Shown here one piece after another: positions 43,625-55,971 of a stretch of DNA of 64,000 nt. Each line of letters begins with the position of its first letter. Position 1 is the first letter of the stretch. Below the pieces are notes generated by a model that worked only from the letters and a program-made list of their open reading frames with translations, did not search any database and was not told the DNA's origin. The position numbers and the translations under genes were made by a program. The DNA is from Chelydra serpentina (Eukaryota; Chordata; Testudines; Chelydridae), in the NCBI GenBank assembly GCA_037349315.1, contig JBAIAC010000003.1, forward strand, positions 12,338,501 through 12,402,500. Direction: 5' to 3'.

Positions 43625-44680
43625 AGAATTTGCCCAAAGGGTAATAGATTCAGAAGCTGGGTATCAAATAGTCATACATAGCATAGAGAAAGGGCATGTA
43701 AAACAACAGAGGTTTGGACAGTTTAAAAAAAAAATACATTTTCCAGTGGTAATGTCTTTGAAATGCGGTTTAACACCTGTTTTTAATTCTGCTGCATGGC
43801 ATGTCTGTTTGAACGCTTACTTTTCTAGCCTTAGCTAGAATCACACAATATCGTTTCTGATACTGATATTAAACTATGGAAACACCACAGTCACAGGTCA
43901 CCAACCCTAAGGTTTCGAAGTAAAGTCTTCTGTTATTTACATTTGCTCAGCACTTTGTGTTTTGACATGCAGTAATCTTAGTTTACTGTTTAAAAGAAAA
44001 CTCTTAATTCCAGTCCAAGACCTATTATCCCCACTGTCAACCCCATTTTATCCTTTAGTCTACAGCAACGGTAATTTATGTTTCAAAATATAAGGCATGG
44101 CAGTGTCTGTAGTCTAGCTGTTGATTTTCATTTCTCATGTGTATTGAAATCTGCAGGTCTGCTGAAAGGCATATGGAGTTCTGAAAGGTTTCCTTACTCC
44201 CACATTCGCAAGATATTTACTCAGCACAAGTAAAGCATTTGCTTTTGTTCCTCTCTCCTGACATTCCATCAACCTGAAAGACCTGTTCTTCAGCAAAGGG
44301 GTCATTCTACCTTCTGTTTCATTTCCTGTGCCTCTCAGCTAATAGTGATCTGGTTCTGATTTTTCATCACTGCTTTCCAACACAATGCTAAGTTGTGTTA
44401 CCCCCTCACATGCGGCCTCCCAAAGCTGAACAAGAACTAAAATATTTGCATTAAACCCAAACCTATTTATTTTTATTGAGGCAGGGTGAATCTTGTTATA
44501 CTTGGTTATATTGTGGGTGTAAAAGTGAAAAATACATACAAACACACACACACAAAATAAGCATTTAATTTCAGAGAATAAAAAATGTTCAACTCATACT
44601 TCTAATATTTAGGATCTGAGTATCCTCTCCCATCAGAGTTAGGAATAACAGCACTGAAGTCAGTGACATTACAGGAATTA
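43625..44680. other. Unique non-coding DNA
   Basis: No gene supported. A short (CA)n run lies near 44540-44555. Confidence 0.4.
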
Positions 44681-44689
44681 ATTCAGGGT

Positions 44690-44757
44690 TGTTCTGTGAC
44701 CTGTGTTGAACAGGAGGTCAAGCTAAATGATCACAAAGGTCCCTTCTGGCCTTATAA
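44690..44757 (+). repeat. CR1-type 3' tail
   Basis: gttctgtgacctgtgttgaa, caggaggtcaagctaaatg, atcacaaaggtcccttctgg. Plus-strand relative of the minus-strand relics at 4572, 6938 and 42058. Confidence 0.55.
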
Positions 44758-44810
44758 GAAGAATCTGACACATCACACCCATTGTACACTGGTGTGAGAG
44801 GAAAATCAGG

Positions 44811-44942
44811 CACTTTGCATTTATATAGTGCTTTCCATCTTCAAAGCACTTTACAAATATTAACTAATTAATCTTCCAATGCCACTGTGAGGTGGGTAAG
44901 GAATAAATCCTCCTTGCACAGACAAGGAACAGAGACTCTAAA
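44811..44942 (-). repeat. MIR/core-SINE 3' part
   Basis: tttatatagtgctttccatc, caaagcactttacaaatatt, aactaattaatcttccaatg, ccactgtgaggtgggtaagg and agacaaggaacagagac. It stops abruptly at the MITE beginning near 44945. Confidence 0.7.
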
Positions 44943-44944
44943 GA

Positions 44945-45155
44945 TACGTCTCCACTGGAATAAAAAACATGCAGCAAGACTGCGGCTGGCCCGAATCAGC
45001 TGACTCAGTCTGACAAGGCTAAAAACTCCAGTGTAGATGTTCAGGCTTGAACCTGAATATCTACACTGCAATTAAACAGCCCCTGAGCCTAAGCCCCATG
45101 AGCCAAGTCAGTTGACACAAGCCAGCCATGGGTGTTTAATTGCAGTATAGATGCA
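44945..45155. mobile_element. MITE with tctacact ends
   Basis: gatacgtctccactgg at the left and gcagtatagatg at the right are worn ends; the inside has two tctacactg-type signals and cagctgactcag / gtcagttgac. Relative of the split element at 41283-42053. Confidence 0.5.
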
Positions 45156-45204
45156 AGTGCAGGAGGATAGTGAGGTGACTTAAGCACATAGAACCATGTC
45201 CCTG

Positions 45205-45596
45205 AAAATGTGGAATTTTGCTCCCTGCTTTGCTACACGTTTGCCATGACACTTTGGGCAAATCACCACACTTTTGTATGCCCCTCAGGGTCTGTCTATA
45301 CAAGGGATTTTTGCTTTGGTGTAGCCTCAGGGTTAAATTGTACCCAGTCTACCCACCACTACAATCCCTGCTTTGTACTGATGCACCACTAGGGTTTTGC
45401 ATGGCCTAACTACATCACAGCAGCCACACCAGTGCAAAAATCCCTCATGTAGACAGTCCCTGAATCCCTCCACCTATAAAAATTAGAACAATAACACTTC
45501 ACCTATCAGGGGATGCTGTGAACTTTAATTCATTCATGTTTATAGAGCACCCTGAGATCTTCAAATGGGAGGTGCTATGTAAGTGCAAAGTATTAT
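45205..45596 (+). repeat. MIR/core-SINE split by MITE
   Basis: The left part tgccatgacactttgggcaa, atcaccacacttttgtatgc, ccctcag is continued after 45462 by tccctccacctataaaaatt, agaacaataacacttcacc and ttaattcattcatg. These are consecutive parts of a plus-strand MIR-type SINE, ending at aagtgcaaagtattat. Confidence 0.7.
45286..45462. mobile_element. MITE nested in MIR
   Basis: cagggtctgtctatacaagg with gatttttgc on the left matches gcaaaaatccctcatgtag with acagtccctg on the right as inverted repeats of about 29 bp. 177 bp long and non-coding. Confidence 0.75.
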
Positions 45597-45688
45597 AAAG
45601 TGACTGTCCAAAGCCAAAGGATAAATGAGTGGCGCAGCTGGGATTGGAACAGAGGAACATCTAGCTCTCACACCCCTGGTAAAACTAG
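45597..45688 (-). repeat. MIR/core-SINE fragment, minus strand
   Basis: agtgactgtccaaagccaaa, gagtggcgcagctgggattg and aacagagg are the inverse of a MIR 5' half. It lies tail-to-tail with the plus-strand copy before it. Confidence 0.5.
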
Positions 45689-45689
45689 A

Positions 45690-46041
45690 GGTATGTCCGC
45701 ACTGCACACCACCGGCGGCAAAGGCTCTGGAAGGGAGAAAGCAGTGGGGAAAGACTCCAGCAGCACTTAACCTTTCCCCACTGCCAGAGCCTTTCATTGC
45801 AGCTAGGAGAGGCTCTGGTAGCAGAACATTACACTGCTAAAAAAAGCAGTGTAGACGGGGGAGGTACTGCTTGGGTGAGCAGAGAGCCATGCAAGGTACA
45901 TACCCAAAGGTTCTGGCATGTCTTTACTCACCTAAGCAGAACCTCACTGTCTACACTGCTATTGACATTCATGCCAGCAGGGCTAGTTACATGGGTTATC
46001 TACATGATGCCCTAAGAGTTCTGCAGTGTAGACACACCCTA
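45690..46041. mobile_element. MITE with tctacactgc ends
   Basis: Left ggtatgtccgcactgcac and right ctgcagtgtagacacaccc are inverted repeats. The interior carries a second tgtctacactgct signal at 45950 and repeated gcagtgtagac motifs, suggesting internal duplication or nesting. Confidence 0.55.
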
Positions 46042-48177
46042 CACGACACCTTGCTTCTTCAGGTCAGCCTGTGCTGCCAGCCAGTGTGGGAAGCTGCCAA
46101 TGTAAAAACGAGACTATTATATTTACCAAGCCTGTTTGGAGTGAGACAAAACAGCAAGTTATGCACCAGTAATGTGTTTTGTACCATGTTAAGAAACAAG
46201 AACATATCAGCCAGGGCAGGCGCCAAGAACATGCAATGCAATGCTGTCCAGCTAGAAAGAACACTGACATTTTCATCTTTAGCATAAGACTTTTTGCACA
46301 GACTCTTGGAACCTCAGGGACTAGATACAAAGATTCCAATTCTGCCATCTATTTCCACTGTGATCAGTGATAGGAGGTTCAACCATGAGCCAATTATGAC
46401 TGAGCGACATGGTTCAAGTCAGGAAAAGGCTACTGGCCTACCCATCTATATTCCCAACTGCTGCCTGGCTGGGCAGACGTGGCGAGGGCAAATGGCAGAT
46501 AACCTGCGGTCAGTATGGCCTACGGATGGAACCTGACTGTCACATAAGGCCTCCCTCCCAACCCGATCCCACAGCCTTCCCTCAGGGACAAATCCCCCCA
46601 CAGGGCCAAGCAGTCACTTTTGGTTCAGGGACAGGCAATTCGACCTGTCAGCAGGAGTGAACCAAGCCCATGATTTTATGAAAACGGGGGAGGGGGGGGA
46701 CGACATCTATTTGGTTACCCAGGGGCAAACCCAGGGTAGTTCCATTGGCTTTAGTAGAGTCACTCTGCATTTACCCAGGAGGATTTGAGAGCAGAACTCA
46801 GCCCTGTGTTTTTTCAACTGCCTCTGATCTCAGTGGTCATTAATGTGCAGACTGACACAATAGGCCTAACCAGCATGTCCCTATGCCCTCTAAATGACCT
46901 TTAATCGCACCAAGACACAATGGAACAGAATTGCTGATTCAGAGCCATTCCTGTCTGCCATGTCTATTCGTATTTACTCTTAATAATCTAGAACAGCTGC
47001 TTCCTGCTCAGCCTATGTTTTCATACACAAAAGTTATCAATTCTATTTGTCAGGGCTCTGTTGGAGGACGTATACTTTTTTTTTTTTTTTTTTTTAAGCA
47101 AGGCTCAGTTTAATCTGCATACTACCCTGCACAAACAGTGCCCTCCGGGAGCAGGCATTGGCGGAAATATAAATGTCTGTCATAAAGGAACAAGCTGACA
47201 GCTTGACGTTATTATTTTCAAAATACCCAGAGATGATATTTTACCTGATGTGCTAACAGCCAATTAAAGTTTGTGTTGCTAACTAGAACTCTACGCTGCA
47301 AACTAGAATGCTGTGCAGATTTTTCAGGGGCACTAAACGGGGAGGGGAGGGTCTCAATTTTTTCTCTCCCCTCCCTAAAATTTTACAGCTGAATTAGAAG
47401 CAAGCCACCCAATCCCTCCCACATATACACTACCTGCTCCCTGCAAAATTACACACCCAGTACTGCACTTCCCTCTTCCCAATCAAACCACATGCACACT
47501 GTCCCACCCGCTACCCCCAATCTCCTTGCCCTGACCAAGTCTATTCACACACACTGGAAATTGTTCTTTTTTCCATGCACACTCTTAATACATCATTCTC
47601 TCTCCCGCTACGCCCTGCTTTTACTTTCTGGTGTCCCCACCTCCCTCAGTGCCACCTCAGTGTTCAAGGTAGGAAGCATTTTTTGAGGAGGGAAGCGACT
47701 CCTGCAGGAGAAGAGAACTATTCCAGCACCTTGCTTCCTTCCCCTGGAGGCTGAGCAGGGAGTGGCAGGAGGGGAAGGGGAGACAGACAAAGGTTTGGTC
47801 AGGAGGACATACGGGGAGGCTAGCCGCAGCAGGTGGGAGGGTTCCAGAGGAGAAAGAGAAGAGCATTTTCATTATTGCCTATGCATGCACTAATGTCACA
47901 CAGGGGTCAGAGTCCATCCAGCTGATTTCAGAAGGGACCAACTGGACGTCAATCACAGCAGATGGCCCCCGAGCCTGGCTTGACCTTTCTGTGACTTTTT
48001 TTTTTCTTTAATTTTCGTACTTTTTCACCCAACCTGTTCAAGGGTTATTGACCCAGATCCAGTTCTCTTTACTCGGACAAACCCCAGTTTGGCTTCGAAG
48101 CAAGCAAAGGCAAGATCACGTTCTGCAACCACTTTGAGTTCCAAATGTCAGTTTTAATTAGTAAGGAGGGAGGGAAG
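46042..48177. other. Unique non-coding DNA with poly-T
   Basis: No gene supported. A run of 20 T residues sits at 47076-47095. Short reading frames overlap on both strands with no domain. Confidence 0.4.
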
Positions 48178-48395
48178 AAGTATGGTCCATTGGTTAGGGC
48201 AGCAGCCTCTGACTCAAGCAACAGGGCTTCAGGTCTCTACTCTGCCTTAGGAAAGACACTTGTGCCTCACTTTCCCCATCTGTACAATGGGGATAATAGC
48301 ACTGGCCTACCTCACAGGATGCTGGAAGGATAAATGCATTGCAGACTGTGAGGTGCCCTGATACTGTGGTGATGGAGGGCAGATAAGTATCTACA
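48178..48395 (+). repeat. Near full-length MIR/core-SINE
   Basis: tRNA-like head tggtccattggttagggcag, then ctctgactcaagcaacaggg, gacacttgtgcctcactttc, cccatctgtacaatggggat, aatagcactggcctacctca and a gataaatgcattgcag 3' part. The best-preserved MIR of the window in plus orientation. Confidence 0.85.
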
Positions 48396-50520
48396 TGCTA
48401 GCTCATGAGTGGATACCTGCTCCCACCTCCCTCGCCTGCAGAGAGTGGCACACTGTGTGACCCAATTCATTGCCTAGTCAGCAGAGGCCCCCCTGATGTC
48501 TGGTGAGGGGGAAAAGGCCTCCACACCTGGAAGGCAAAGGGGATGGGCACTAGGAAAGAGCTAGGAGCAGCAGGCACAGCCTGGAGCTGGCTGCACAGGG
48601 GATGTCTGGGTAGCCGGCAGCAGGGATGGGTGACAGGCCAGGAGCAGAGCACTGGGAGGCAGCTGTGGCAGTAGACTCCTCACTGGAAAAAGAAAGAGGG
48701 GGCAAACAAACACAGAGGGAGGACGAGGTGATACAACAGGAAGAATCTTGGCCGATGATAATTAGCCGTTCTCTAATAAAGGAAAGGCTCACAGGCACTT
48801 CGGAGGAGCCTCCTGGGACAAGTCTAGCTGTGCATCACCCTACCGGGGTGCTCCTTAGAAATCAGGATAGGAATGAATCCAACAGTTTATTGTAAGTGTC
48901 TATGAAACCACTATCCCTAGGGCAGGTGCACCCTCCCCTTCCTGCCAGCTCCAGCAATTAAACCTTTTCCTTTCAGCCACAAGGGCACGTGCTCCTTGGG
49001 AGTTCCCCAGCGAGAAACCCTACAGAACCTAGAAGCAAAAACGTCATCAGCCTTAGCCTGGCGCTACTGGCTATCTGGGAAGGGTTAGGGTTCCTGGGGA
49101 TTTGGATACCCAATTTTCATTAAAATAAATGGGAACTGGGCGGACAAGCCTCTAGGAAGCGGCAAAACTCTGATTAGCGCTCCCAGCAGCAGAGAGGGAC
49201 AATTGCAAACTAACGAGTCCTTTTCTCTTCTTGTACCTCTGCTTTCTCATTTAATGGGAGAGGAGATTTAAAGCTTTGGACAATGGAACTTGCCACCAGA
49301 CTGTAATTTACACAAGAGTACAGCAGTTTACTCACCTCGCGTTATGATCATGGCACATACACAAAAGTTAGATAAAAACATAAAATACTTTTTCTGGGAG
49401 GCTGCAACACTACTTTCTTTCTTAGAATCCAGAACCCCAAACACACACAAAACAAAAGCAAAAACACACCAAGCAGGCTGCTCCCTCAGGCAGAGAGGCA
49501 CAACTCACCCCAACATACTCTAAGCTAGCTCTCTGCATACTAACAGTCACCAGACCCAGATCACACACTATCCTACAAAGCCCCTACCCTGCAAGCCAGG
49601 ACCCGGAAACCCCTTGCAACTCATAGTGATAGCTTATAACTTTAACACAGTTTACAATAACCCATAGCATGCATGCTCTCACCACTGTATATCCCATTCA
49701 CTGGCAGCACACTCCCATAGGACAGGCTGGTAATTATAGCAATGACCGCATTTTAAATTCCGCCATCTCTTGCACTGCAGCTTCTTAAAAGGTGCCTCAT
49801 TGTTTAAGGCAGTATGATCTTCCGAGGTGGAGCACTGTTCCCAAAAGGCTCCGATTGCATCTCCAAACTAGCGTAATAAAGATTTAAATTCAGGTGCTAA
49901 GAGGTGGGCCAAGCATAATGTAGTCTCAGCTCCTTGTGACTGTCTCCTTTAAAAGAGCCATAGCTTAAATTAATAAAAAGGAATGATGTTCCCCATGGGT
50001 AGAGCGGCGTCTTTTCTCACGGCCTGATCACCATTTTATTAGGTTGGTTACAGAACACATTCCAAGGCTTATACAGGCTTTGAGAAACGGCAACATTTGT
50101 CCAAGGATAAAACTTTCCCAGAAGTAATACTACCCTAAATTACCTATCATTTCTTCAAGTGGGCTGCTTTCCTTTTCCCATGATGATTTTTATGCTTGTG
50201 TTATGCATTAAAGGTAGACTTACCAGACAGGTATAGTGCACTAAAATGGAAATGTCAATATAGTGAAATGGAATGTATCACATTTAACAAGATCATTATG
50301 TATATTTATACCGCAGAAGGCAATGACCACAAGATGCAATATGATTGTAACCTTACCTGTATGTTACTAAAAACTTCTCCTCTAGCTGGAGAGCACACAA
50401 TGTGACATTTATTACTATTAATTGGAACAACCACTTTTCAAGAGCTATTAACATTATAGGGCTCAAGAAAAGTAAACTCTGGAAATAACTAATTTGGCTT
50501 TTTGTATTGATATAGGGAGT
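48396..50520. other. Unique non-coding DNA
   Basis: No gene supported. Local purine-rich text near 48660-48730. Confidence 0.4.
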
Positions 50521-50525
50521 AAGAA

Positions 50526-51450
50526 ATCATAGAATCATAGAATCTCAGGGTTGGAAGGGACCTCAGGAGGTCATCTAGTCCAACCCCCTGCTCAAAGCAG
50601 GACCAACCCCAACTAAATCATCCCAGCCAGGGCTTTGTCAAGCCTGACCTTAAAAACCTCTAAGGAAGGAGATTCCACCAACTCCCCAGGTAACCCATTC
50701 CAGTGCTTCACCACCCTACTAGTGAAAAAGTTTTTCCTAATATCCAACCTAAACCTCCCTCTCTGCATCTTGAGACCATTACTCCTTGTTCTGTCATCTT
50801 CTACCACTGAGAACAGTCTAGATCCATCCTCTTTGGAACCCCCTTTCAGGTAGTTGAAAGCAGATATCAAATCCCCCCTCATTCTTCATTCTTCTCTTCT
50901 GCAGGCTAAACAATCCCAGTTCCCTCAGCCTCTCCTCATAAGTCATGTGCTCCAGCCCCCTAATCATTTTTGTTGCCCTTCGCTGGTCTCTTTCCAATTT
51001 ATCCACATCCTTCTTGTAGTGTGGGGCCCAAAACTGGACACAGTACTCCAAATGAGGCCTCACCAGTGCCGAATAGAGGGGAATAATCACGTCCCTCGAT
51101 CTGCTGGAAATGCCCCTACTTATACAGCCCAAAATGCTGTTAGCCTTCTTGCCAACAAGGGCACACTGTTGACTCATATTCATCTTTTCGTCCACTGTAA
51201 CCCCTAGGTCCTTTTCTGCAGAACCGCTGCCCAGCCATTTGGTCCCTAGTCTATAGCAGTGCATGGGATTCTTCCGTCCTAAGTGCAGGACTCTGCACTT
51301 GTCCTTGTTGAACCTCATCATATTTCTTTTGGCCCAATCCTCTAATTTGTCTAGGTCCCTCTGTCTCCTATCCCTACCCTCCAATGTATCAACCACTCCT
51401 CCCAGTTTAGTGTCATCTGCAAACTTGCTAAGGGTGCAGTCCTTCTCCAG
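50526..51450 (-). mobile_element. 5'-truncated CR1 LINE (about 925 bp)
   Basis: The plus strand opens with aatcatagaatcatagaatc (the CR1 3' end) and continues through the complement of ORF2. Two minus-strand frames together cover the C-terminal third of the reverse transcriptase and stop at the normal ALAGMI end. The insert extends left to about agtttagtgtcatctgcaaac. Confidence 0.93.
50613..51396 (-). pseudogene. CR1 ORF2 (reverse transcriptase) C-terminal part, frameshifted
   Basis: The upstream frame (51396 down to 50818) contains [39 protein letters not shown] and [17 protein letters not shown]; the downstream frame (50882 down to 50613) continues with [28 protein letters not shown] and ends KALAGMI. 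These are the known C-terminal blocks of CR1-group reverse transcriptase. The frames are separated by a 7-bp tandem duplication, cattctt twice at 50880-50893 on the plus strand; removing one unit would rejoin the two reading frames. The endonuclease and catalytic YXDD part are missing through 5' truncation. The intact protein nicks target DNA and copies its RNA; this copy is dead. Confidence 0.9.
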
Positions 51451-51494
51451 AAGATGAAAAGAGATGAGGCATTTAAAAAAAAAATCCTCGGGAA

Positions 51495-51507
51495 GGGGGG
51501 GGGGGGG
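51495..51507 (+). repeat. Homopolymer G13 in G-rich tract
   Basis: Thirteen G residues followed by agagggggag; possible quadruplex or unstable tract next to the truncated CR1 end. Confidence 0.9.
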
Positions 51508-51949
51508 AGAGGGGGAGATTTCAACAGAAGCCTCTCTCTGACCTGGCGGGGGGTGGGATTAAATTCCATTTGCATGCCAATAGTGGACACGCCGAATTGC
51601 TGTAAATGGTGTGCCTTGTTCTACAGTACAGTGTTCTTTTCAGAACAGCAAACAGCTAGCCACGATCTAATGACAAATTTTAATTCTGGGCATGTGACTA
51701 GACTGAGTTCGTTCTAAACTGAAAGTGGCACATGCCTCATTCACTGCCAGTCAAACAGAAGGTGCCATTCAAGGTCCTCCTCTTGAATCGGCTAGGGCCC
51801 AATGACCTCAGGAATCAGCTCTTGCTATGTAGCCCACCTCATGGACCACCATGACTGGACCCCGGTGTCATTTTGCAATGCTCCCTCCAAGAGTGCTCTT
51901 GGTACATGAAAAAAATTGGAGAGGGAGCTCATATCTCACTTCCTGCCGA

Positions 51950-52717
51950 GCACCTGTTCGCTCCCCCTTTGCACTAACTCGTACTCAAGGAAACTTAATA
52001 AGTAAAAAGTGATTTTAATAAGTACAGAAGATAGGACTTAAGTGATTTTCAAGTAGTGACAGACAGAACAAAGTGAATTACCGAATAAAATAAAAGAGAA
52101 CACGCAGTTCTATGTCTAATCACCCTGTGTACAGATAAACCCCTCCCTAGGTCCAGTAAACAGGCTATCTTCCTTCTAGCCTGGGCCCAGCAATCACTCA
52201 CCCCCCTAATGTCTTTGTCCTTTGTTCAGTCTCTTTCAGGTCTCCTTGGGGGGTGGAGAGCTTCTTCCTTTAGCCAGCTGAAGACAAAATGGAGGGGTTT
52301 CCTCAGGGTTTAAATAGATTTTCTCCTCTGGGTGGACACCCCTCCCTCTCCCTGTGTAGCATCCAGTTACCAAATGGAGTTGGGGTCACATGGACCAGTC
52401 ACCTGCACAACTCAGTTCCAGACTAGCCACATTCCTGGCAAAGTTCAAATGTGGACTGGTGACTGCAAGTTCTATTGTCTGTTAAGTGCTTCTTGATTGG
52501 GCACTTAACCTGCACATTCCTTTCTCAAGAAATACAACCGATATTCATAACTTCAACTACAACAATGATACATGCATACAAACAGGAGGAATAAATTCAG
52601 TAGGTCATCACTTTCACAGAGATATGTTACATGGCACATGTAGCATAAAACATATTTTAGTTACATATATACATTTATAAGCATCTCCCCATAAAGTTTT
52701 ATGGGGAACACCGTCAC
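51950..52717 (-). mobile_element. LTR-like dispersed repeat
   Basis: Read on the minus strand it begins tgtgacggtgttccccat, includes a TATA-like ctatttaaaccctg within the first half, and continues to a ttaataaaatcacttttt segment. I recognise the text (for example agacaaaatggaggggt, cagagatatgttacatggc) as a repeat seen often in turtles. The far border and any target duplication are undefined, so the LTR label is tentative. Confidence 0.4.
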
Positions 52718-52718
52718 A

Positions 52719-52995
52719 ACGTCTATACTTACTCGCTGCTTTGGCAGCGAGTAATCGATCTTCTGAGATCGATTTATCGCGTCATGTCTAGACGCGATAA
52801 ATCGATCCCGGAAGTGCGCGACGTCGACAACGGTACTCCTGCTCGCAGCAAGGAGTAAGCGCCGTCGACGGGGGAGCCTGCCCACCACGTGTGGACCCGC
52901 GGTAAGTGCTTTGAAGATCGAACTAAGATACTTCGACTTCAGCTACGTTATTAACGTATCTTAGTTCGACCCGGGGGGTTAGTGTGGACCAGCCC
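52719..52995. mobile_element. CpG-rich Harbinger-like MITE
   Basis: Same modules as 29700-29995: gatcgatttatcgcgtc and gacgcgataaatcgatc around a short loop, then gtcgacgggggagcctgc, gaactaagatacttcgac and agctacgttattaacg, ending agtgtggaccagccc next to taa. The left terminus has lost its gggctg start and abuts the LTR-like repeat. Confidence 0.75.
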
Positions 52996-52997
52996 TA

Positions 52998-53340
52998 AGT
53001 CGTCCACAGGGGAAGAGCCCAGATTCACAAAGAGATTTGGGCATTGCAGTGCTCAGAGCCAGGGGTTGCCACGTAGCTCCCTATACAATGCATGGGGAGA
53101 GACAGGTGCCTGCGAACGGAATCCACAAAAGTCAATATGCCAGGTAGAGAGCCACCGAAGGTAGACAACAGCAGATGCCAGCGAGAGGGGTGAGTACTAA
53201 GCCCTGCCCCGCTCTGGAAATTAGGCACCTCAGTCCAGGCCGGAGGGAGGACGGAGGAGACCCAGGTTAAATCCCCCATCTAATGAGGAGAAGGGAGTTC
53301 AACAGGCGTTTTATGCCTCTCGGGTGAGCTCCTTAACCAC
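52998..53340. repeat. Decayed composite short repeat
   Basis: Starts with gagcccagattcacaaagag and ends near ctccttaaccactgg, with ggagacccaggttaaatccc inside. It has SINE-like and palindrome-like parts but no clear borders. Confidence 0.3.
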
Positions 53341-53354
53341 TGGACCAGAGGCAT

Positions 53355-53445
53355 TCTTAAAAGTTAAGTATGTGCTTTTCAGTGCTTTCCTGACATGGGG
53401 TGTGCGTAAGCGTGCCCTTAAATGTTTTGCTGAATTGGAGCCTGG
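53355..53445. repeat. Palindromic ttaagtatgtgcttt-type relic
   Basis: aaaagttaagtatgtgcttt, then cgtgcccttaaatgttttgc and tgaattggagcc. Relative of 290-562. Confidence 0.45.
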
Positions 53446-54490
53446 CTGAGGACATTTCTCGCCATTAGACTAAAGTTTCTGCAGACAGGAAGAATTTAGC
53501 TCTGAAGTTTGAAGTGTCGGTATTTGCCATTAGTGACTCAAGCGCTATCCAGTGAGATTGCATCTGACCTTTCAAACGATTTTCCTGGTTATCATTAACT
53601 TGTCCTACTGGACTGAGGAGATAATGGCCCCCGTCACTTCACCAACCATACTTCGTTCTCCATATGGACATGATCAGATATTTGCCCAAACTGCCTTTTC
53701 AATTCCATCTTTCTACTTTATTTGCACTCTGCTCAGCTCCCCTCACTCATATGCTGATACAGTAAATCTTTGCTTAGGTCTATAGTTTTCTAAAGCTTGT
53801 ATACAATGCATCATCAAGCTTGTGTTTGAGTAATCTATAAAAGAGTGCTTACTGTGTGTGTAAGCATTTCTTATTAATCTGAACCATAAAATACAGTGTA
53901 ATATTTTCATATGTTTTGCATTGAGGCTAACTCTCTTAATGGTCAAATAACTCAATGGCTTATACAATTATTTGTCATTACGAAATATTATAGCACTTTG
54001 ATTCAAATACAGTCATCAGCTAAAAGTGATCAAGGTGGTGGTGTTTTATTACCATACACTGTTTGACTTCTAAAACAAATGGGCACTTTACTTTGTTGAA
54101 TGCCTTCATTCTTAGGTGCCCAGCTGGACACATCTCAAAGAGGGCTGGTTTTGGCAGGCGGGTGCCAGCACTCTCTGAAATCAGGCCCCTTTCAGGTACC
54201 TCAAGTTACTCATGAACTGAGGTACCTAGAATCATTCATCCTTTTTTACAGTTTTGGCCAATATCAATAAATATTTAGTTATGGACATTTCTATGGGGCT
54301 TATCACCATAGCATTTGCATTTTGTTCTCATCTTTTCATATTCCCTTCTGGGCGGAGATCACCCAGAAAAAAAATACATTGGGCATTTCATTGCTTATAT
54401 ATTATAAGCAATGAAAAACATGACTGTAAAGTGGAAGCTGAAATCCATCCCTAACTGGAAGAGATGCTACTTGCACCTATCTATGGTACT
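53446..54490. other. Unique AT-rich DNA
   Basis: No gene supported. A loose palindromic relic (aggtacctcaagttactc / gaactgaggtacctag) sits at 54195-54232. Confidence 0.4.
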
Positions 54491-54494
54491 TTTC

Positions 54495-54712
54495 CGGCCC
54501 CATCACTGTTTTATCTGAGCCTCTCACGATAGAGATATACGACATTGACCCACACAACACCCCTGTGAACTGGGACAGTGCTATTACAGATGGTTAACTA
54601 TGGTACAGAGAGAAAAAGTGACTTGTTCAAGGCCAGAGAGGGAGACTGTGGCAGAGAAGTAGCACCACCGTTCCTGTCTATACCTTTGCACCCACTATAG
54701 TACTACTGGTAG
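54495..54712 (-). repeat. MIR/core-SINE relic
   Basis: cacaacacccctgtgaactg, ggacagtgctattacagatg, ggtacagagagaaaaagtga and cttgttcaaggccagagagg in MIR order, minus orientation. Confidence 0.7.
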
Positions 54713-55970
54713 ATAATGACATTTCAGAATTAGCTAACGCAATAATAATAATATTGGACAATGTGGTTACAGAATTATACAATACAACTATATGCAGTAC
54801 ACAACATAGTTAGCTTAGCAGAGTGAAACAGAAATTAAGCAGCCCAGAGTCGATAAGGGAGATAGCTGATGGTAGTTTGTCTTGCAATTTTGCTGACAAC
54901 TTTGCTGTACATGAAAAATTCCCTCAGCTAAGCTGTTCACGGCTAACACATCAGCTAAAAGATCTCCAAACCATTCATACAGCTCAGTCAATTGACAGGG
55001 GAGAGATCCTGCTGCAGGTGGAATCTGACACGAACAGCCACCAACACCGGACAAGGTCAGCAAACGTAACTGGGGCTAAAATGTAACTGTACCGATTACT
55101 GAAAAATGTTCTCGTCAAAGGTGCCCCTGAGGACTTACAGTCCTAGAAAAGAAATAAAAGAGAAAGAGTCTATCCATCTGCAGGTCTAGAGGGATCAATA
55201 GAATACTTACAGCTCCTGCCCTCTTCCCCACACCTGTTAACGACCTACCTAGTTTCCCAGGAAGCGTCTTAGCAACATGCAGCTCAGCTAATGGTACTCA
55301 GGCCCCTGAAAAGTTCTCATTTGAGACATCTGCACACAGTTGTCTGTGAGCGAAGTTTAACTTCCTAATTAAATACTATGCCTTCTGGTGCAAGTCATTT
55401 TCCTCCTTTCTTTTTTACACCAAGGTCAGAAGAAAGAGACTCTCTGTTTTTGTAGACTGGATTTTTTTATTGCTCATGAAAGCTAGCGAATAATGGCACT
55501 GGCTACAGCCAAGCATCAGTTTCAAAGTCCCCATCTGCTTCTCTGTCCAGAGAAGATGTACCTCTATGACAGAACCATTGTTTATTCTCCGTGAGCTATT
55601 TCATTCCAACAGCCAATGAGATGGTCAGTAGCTTGCTGAGATTTTACAACTCTCAGGTTCTCCAGGAAAAGCGGAAAGTGCAGAAGGGGAGAGAGGTGGC
55701 GAGCTCGCCAGTGAAACAGGATGCGGTGCTGACCCTCCTAACAGAGCTTTTAAGCATCTTCTCTCTCCCCTGCAACTAGAACAGCTTCTGATAGCTGTTT
55801 TGAAGAATGTACCAAACTCCTCTAAGCTGGGAGGCAACTCCTCCATGATTACATGGCCAGTCGTCCTCAACAACTAACCATGCTCCACACTGGTTGGTGA
55901 GCCAGGAACTGCGGTCACCAGAGATTCGGGGGGCAAGATTTCAACTCCGCATACGGCAGCATCGAATCAT
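54713..55970. other. Unique non-coding DNA
   Basis: No gene or recognised repeat. Confidence 0.4.
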
Positions 55971-55971
55971 A

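Noticed and set aside
47076..47095. Poly-T run as the tail of a minus-strand retrocopy
   Set aside because: Adjacent sequence shows no gene or SINE similarity and no matching target duplication was found.
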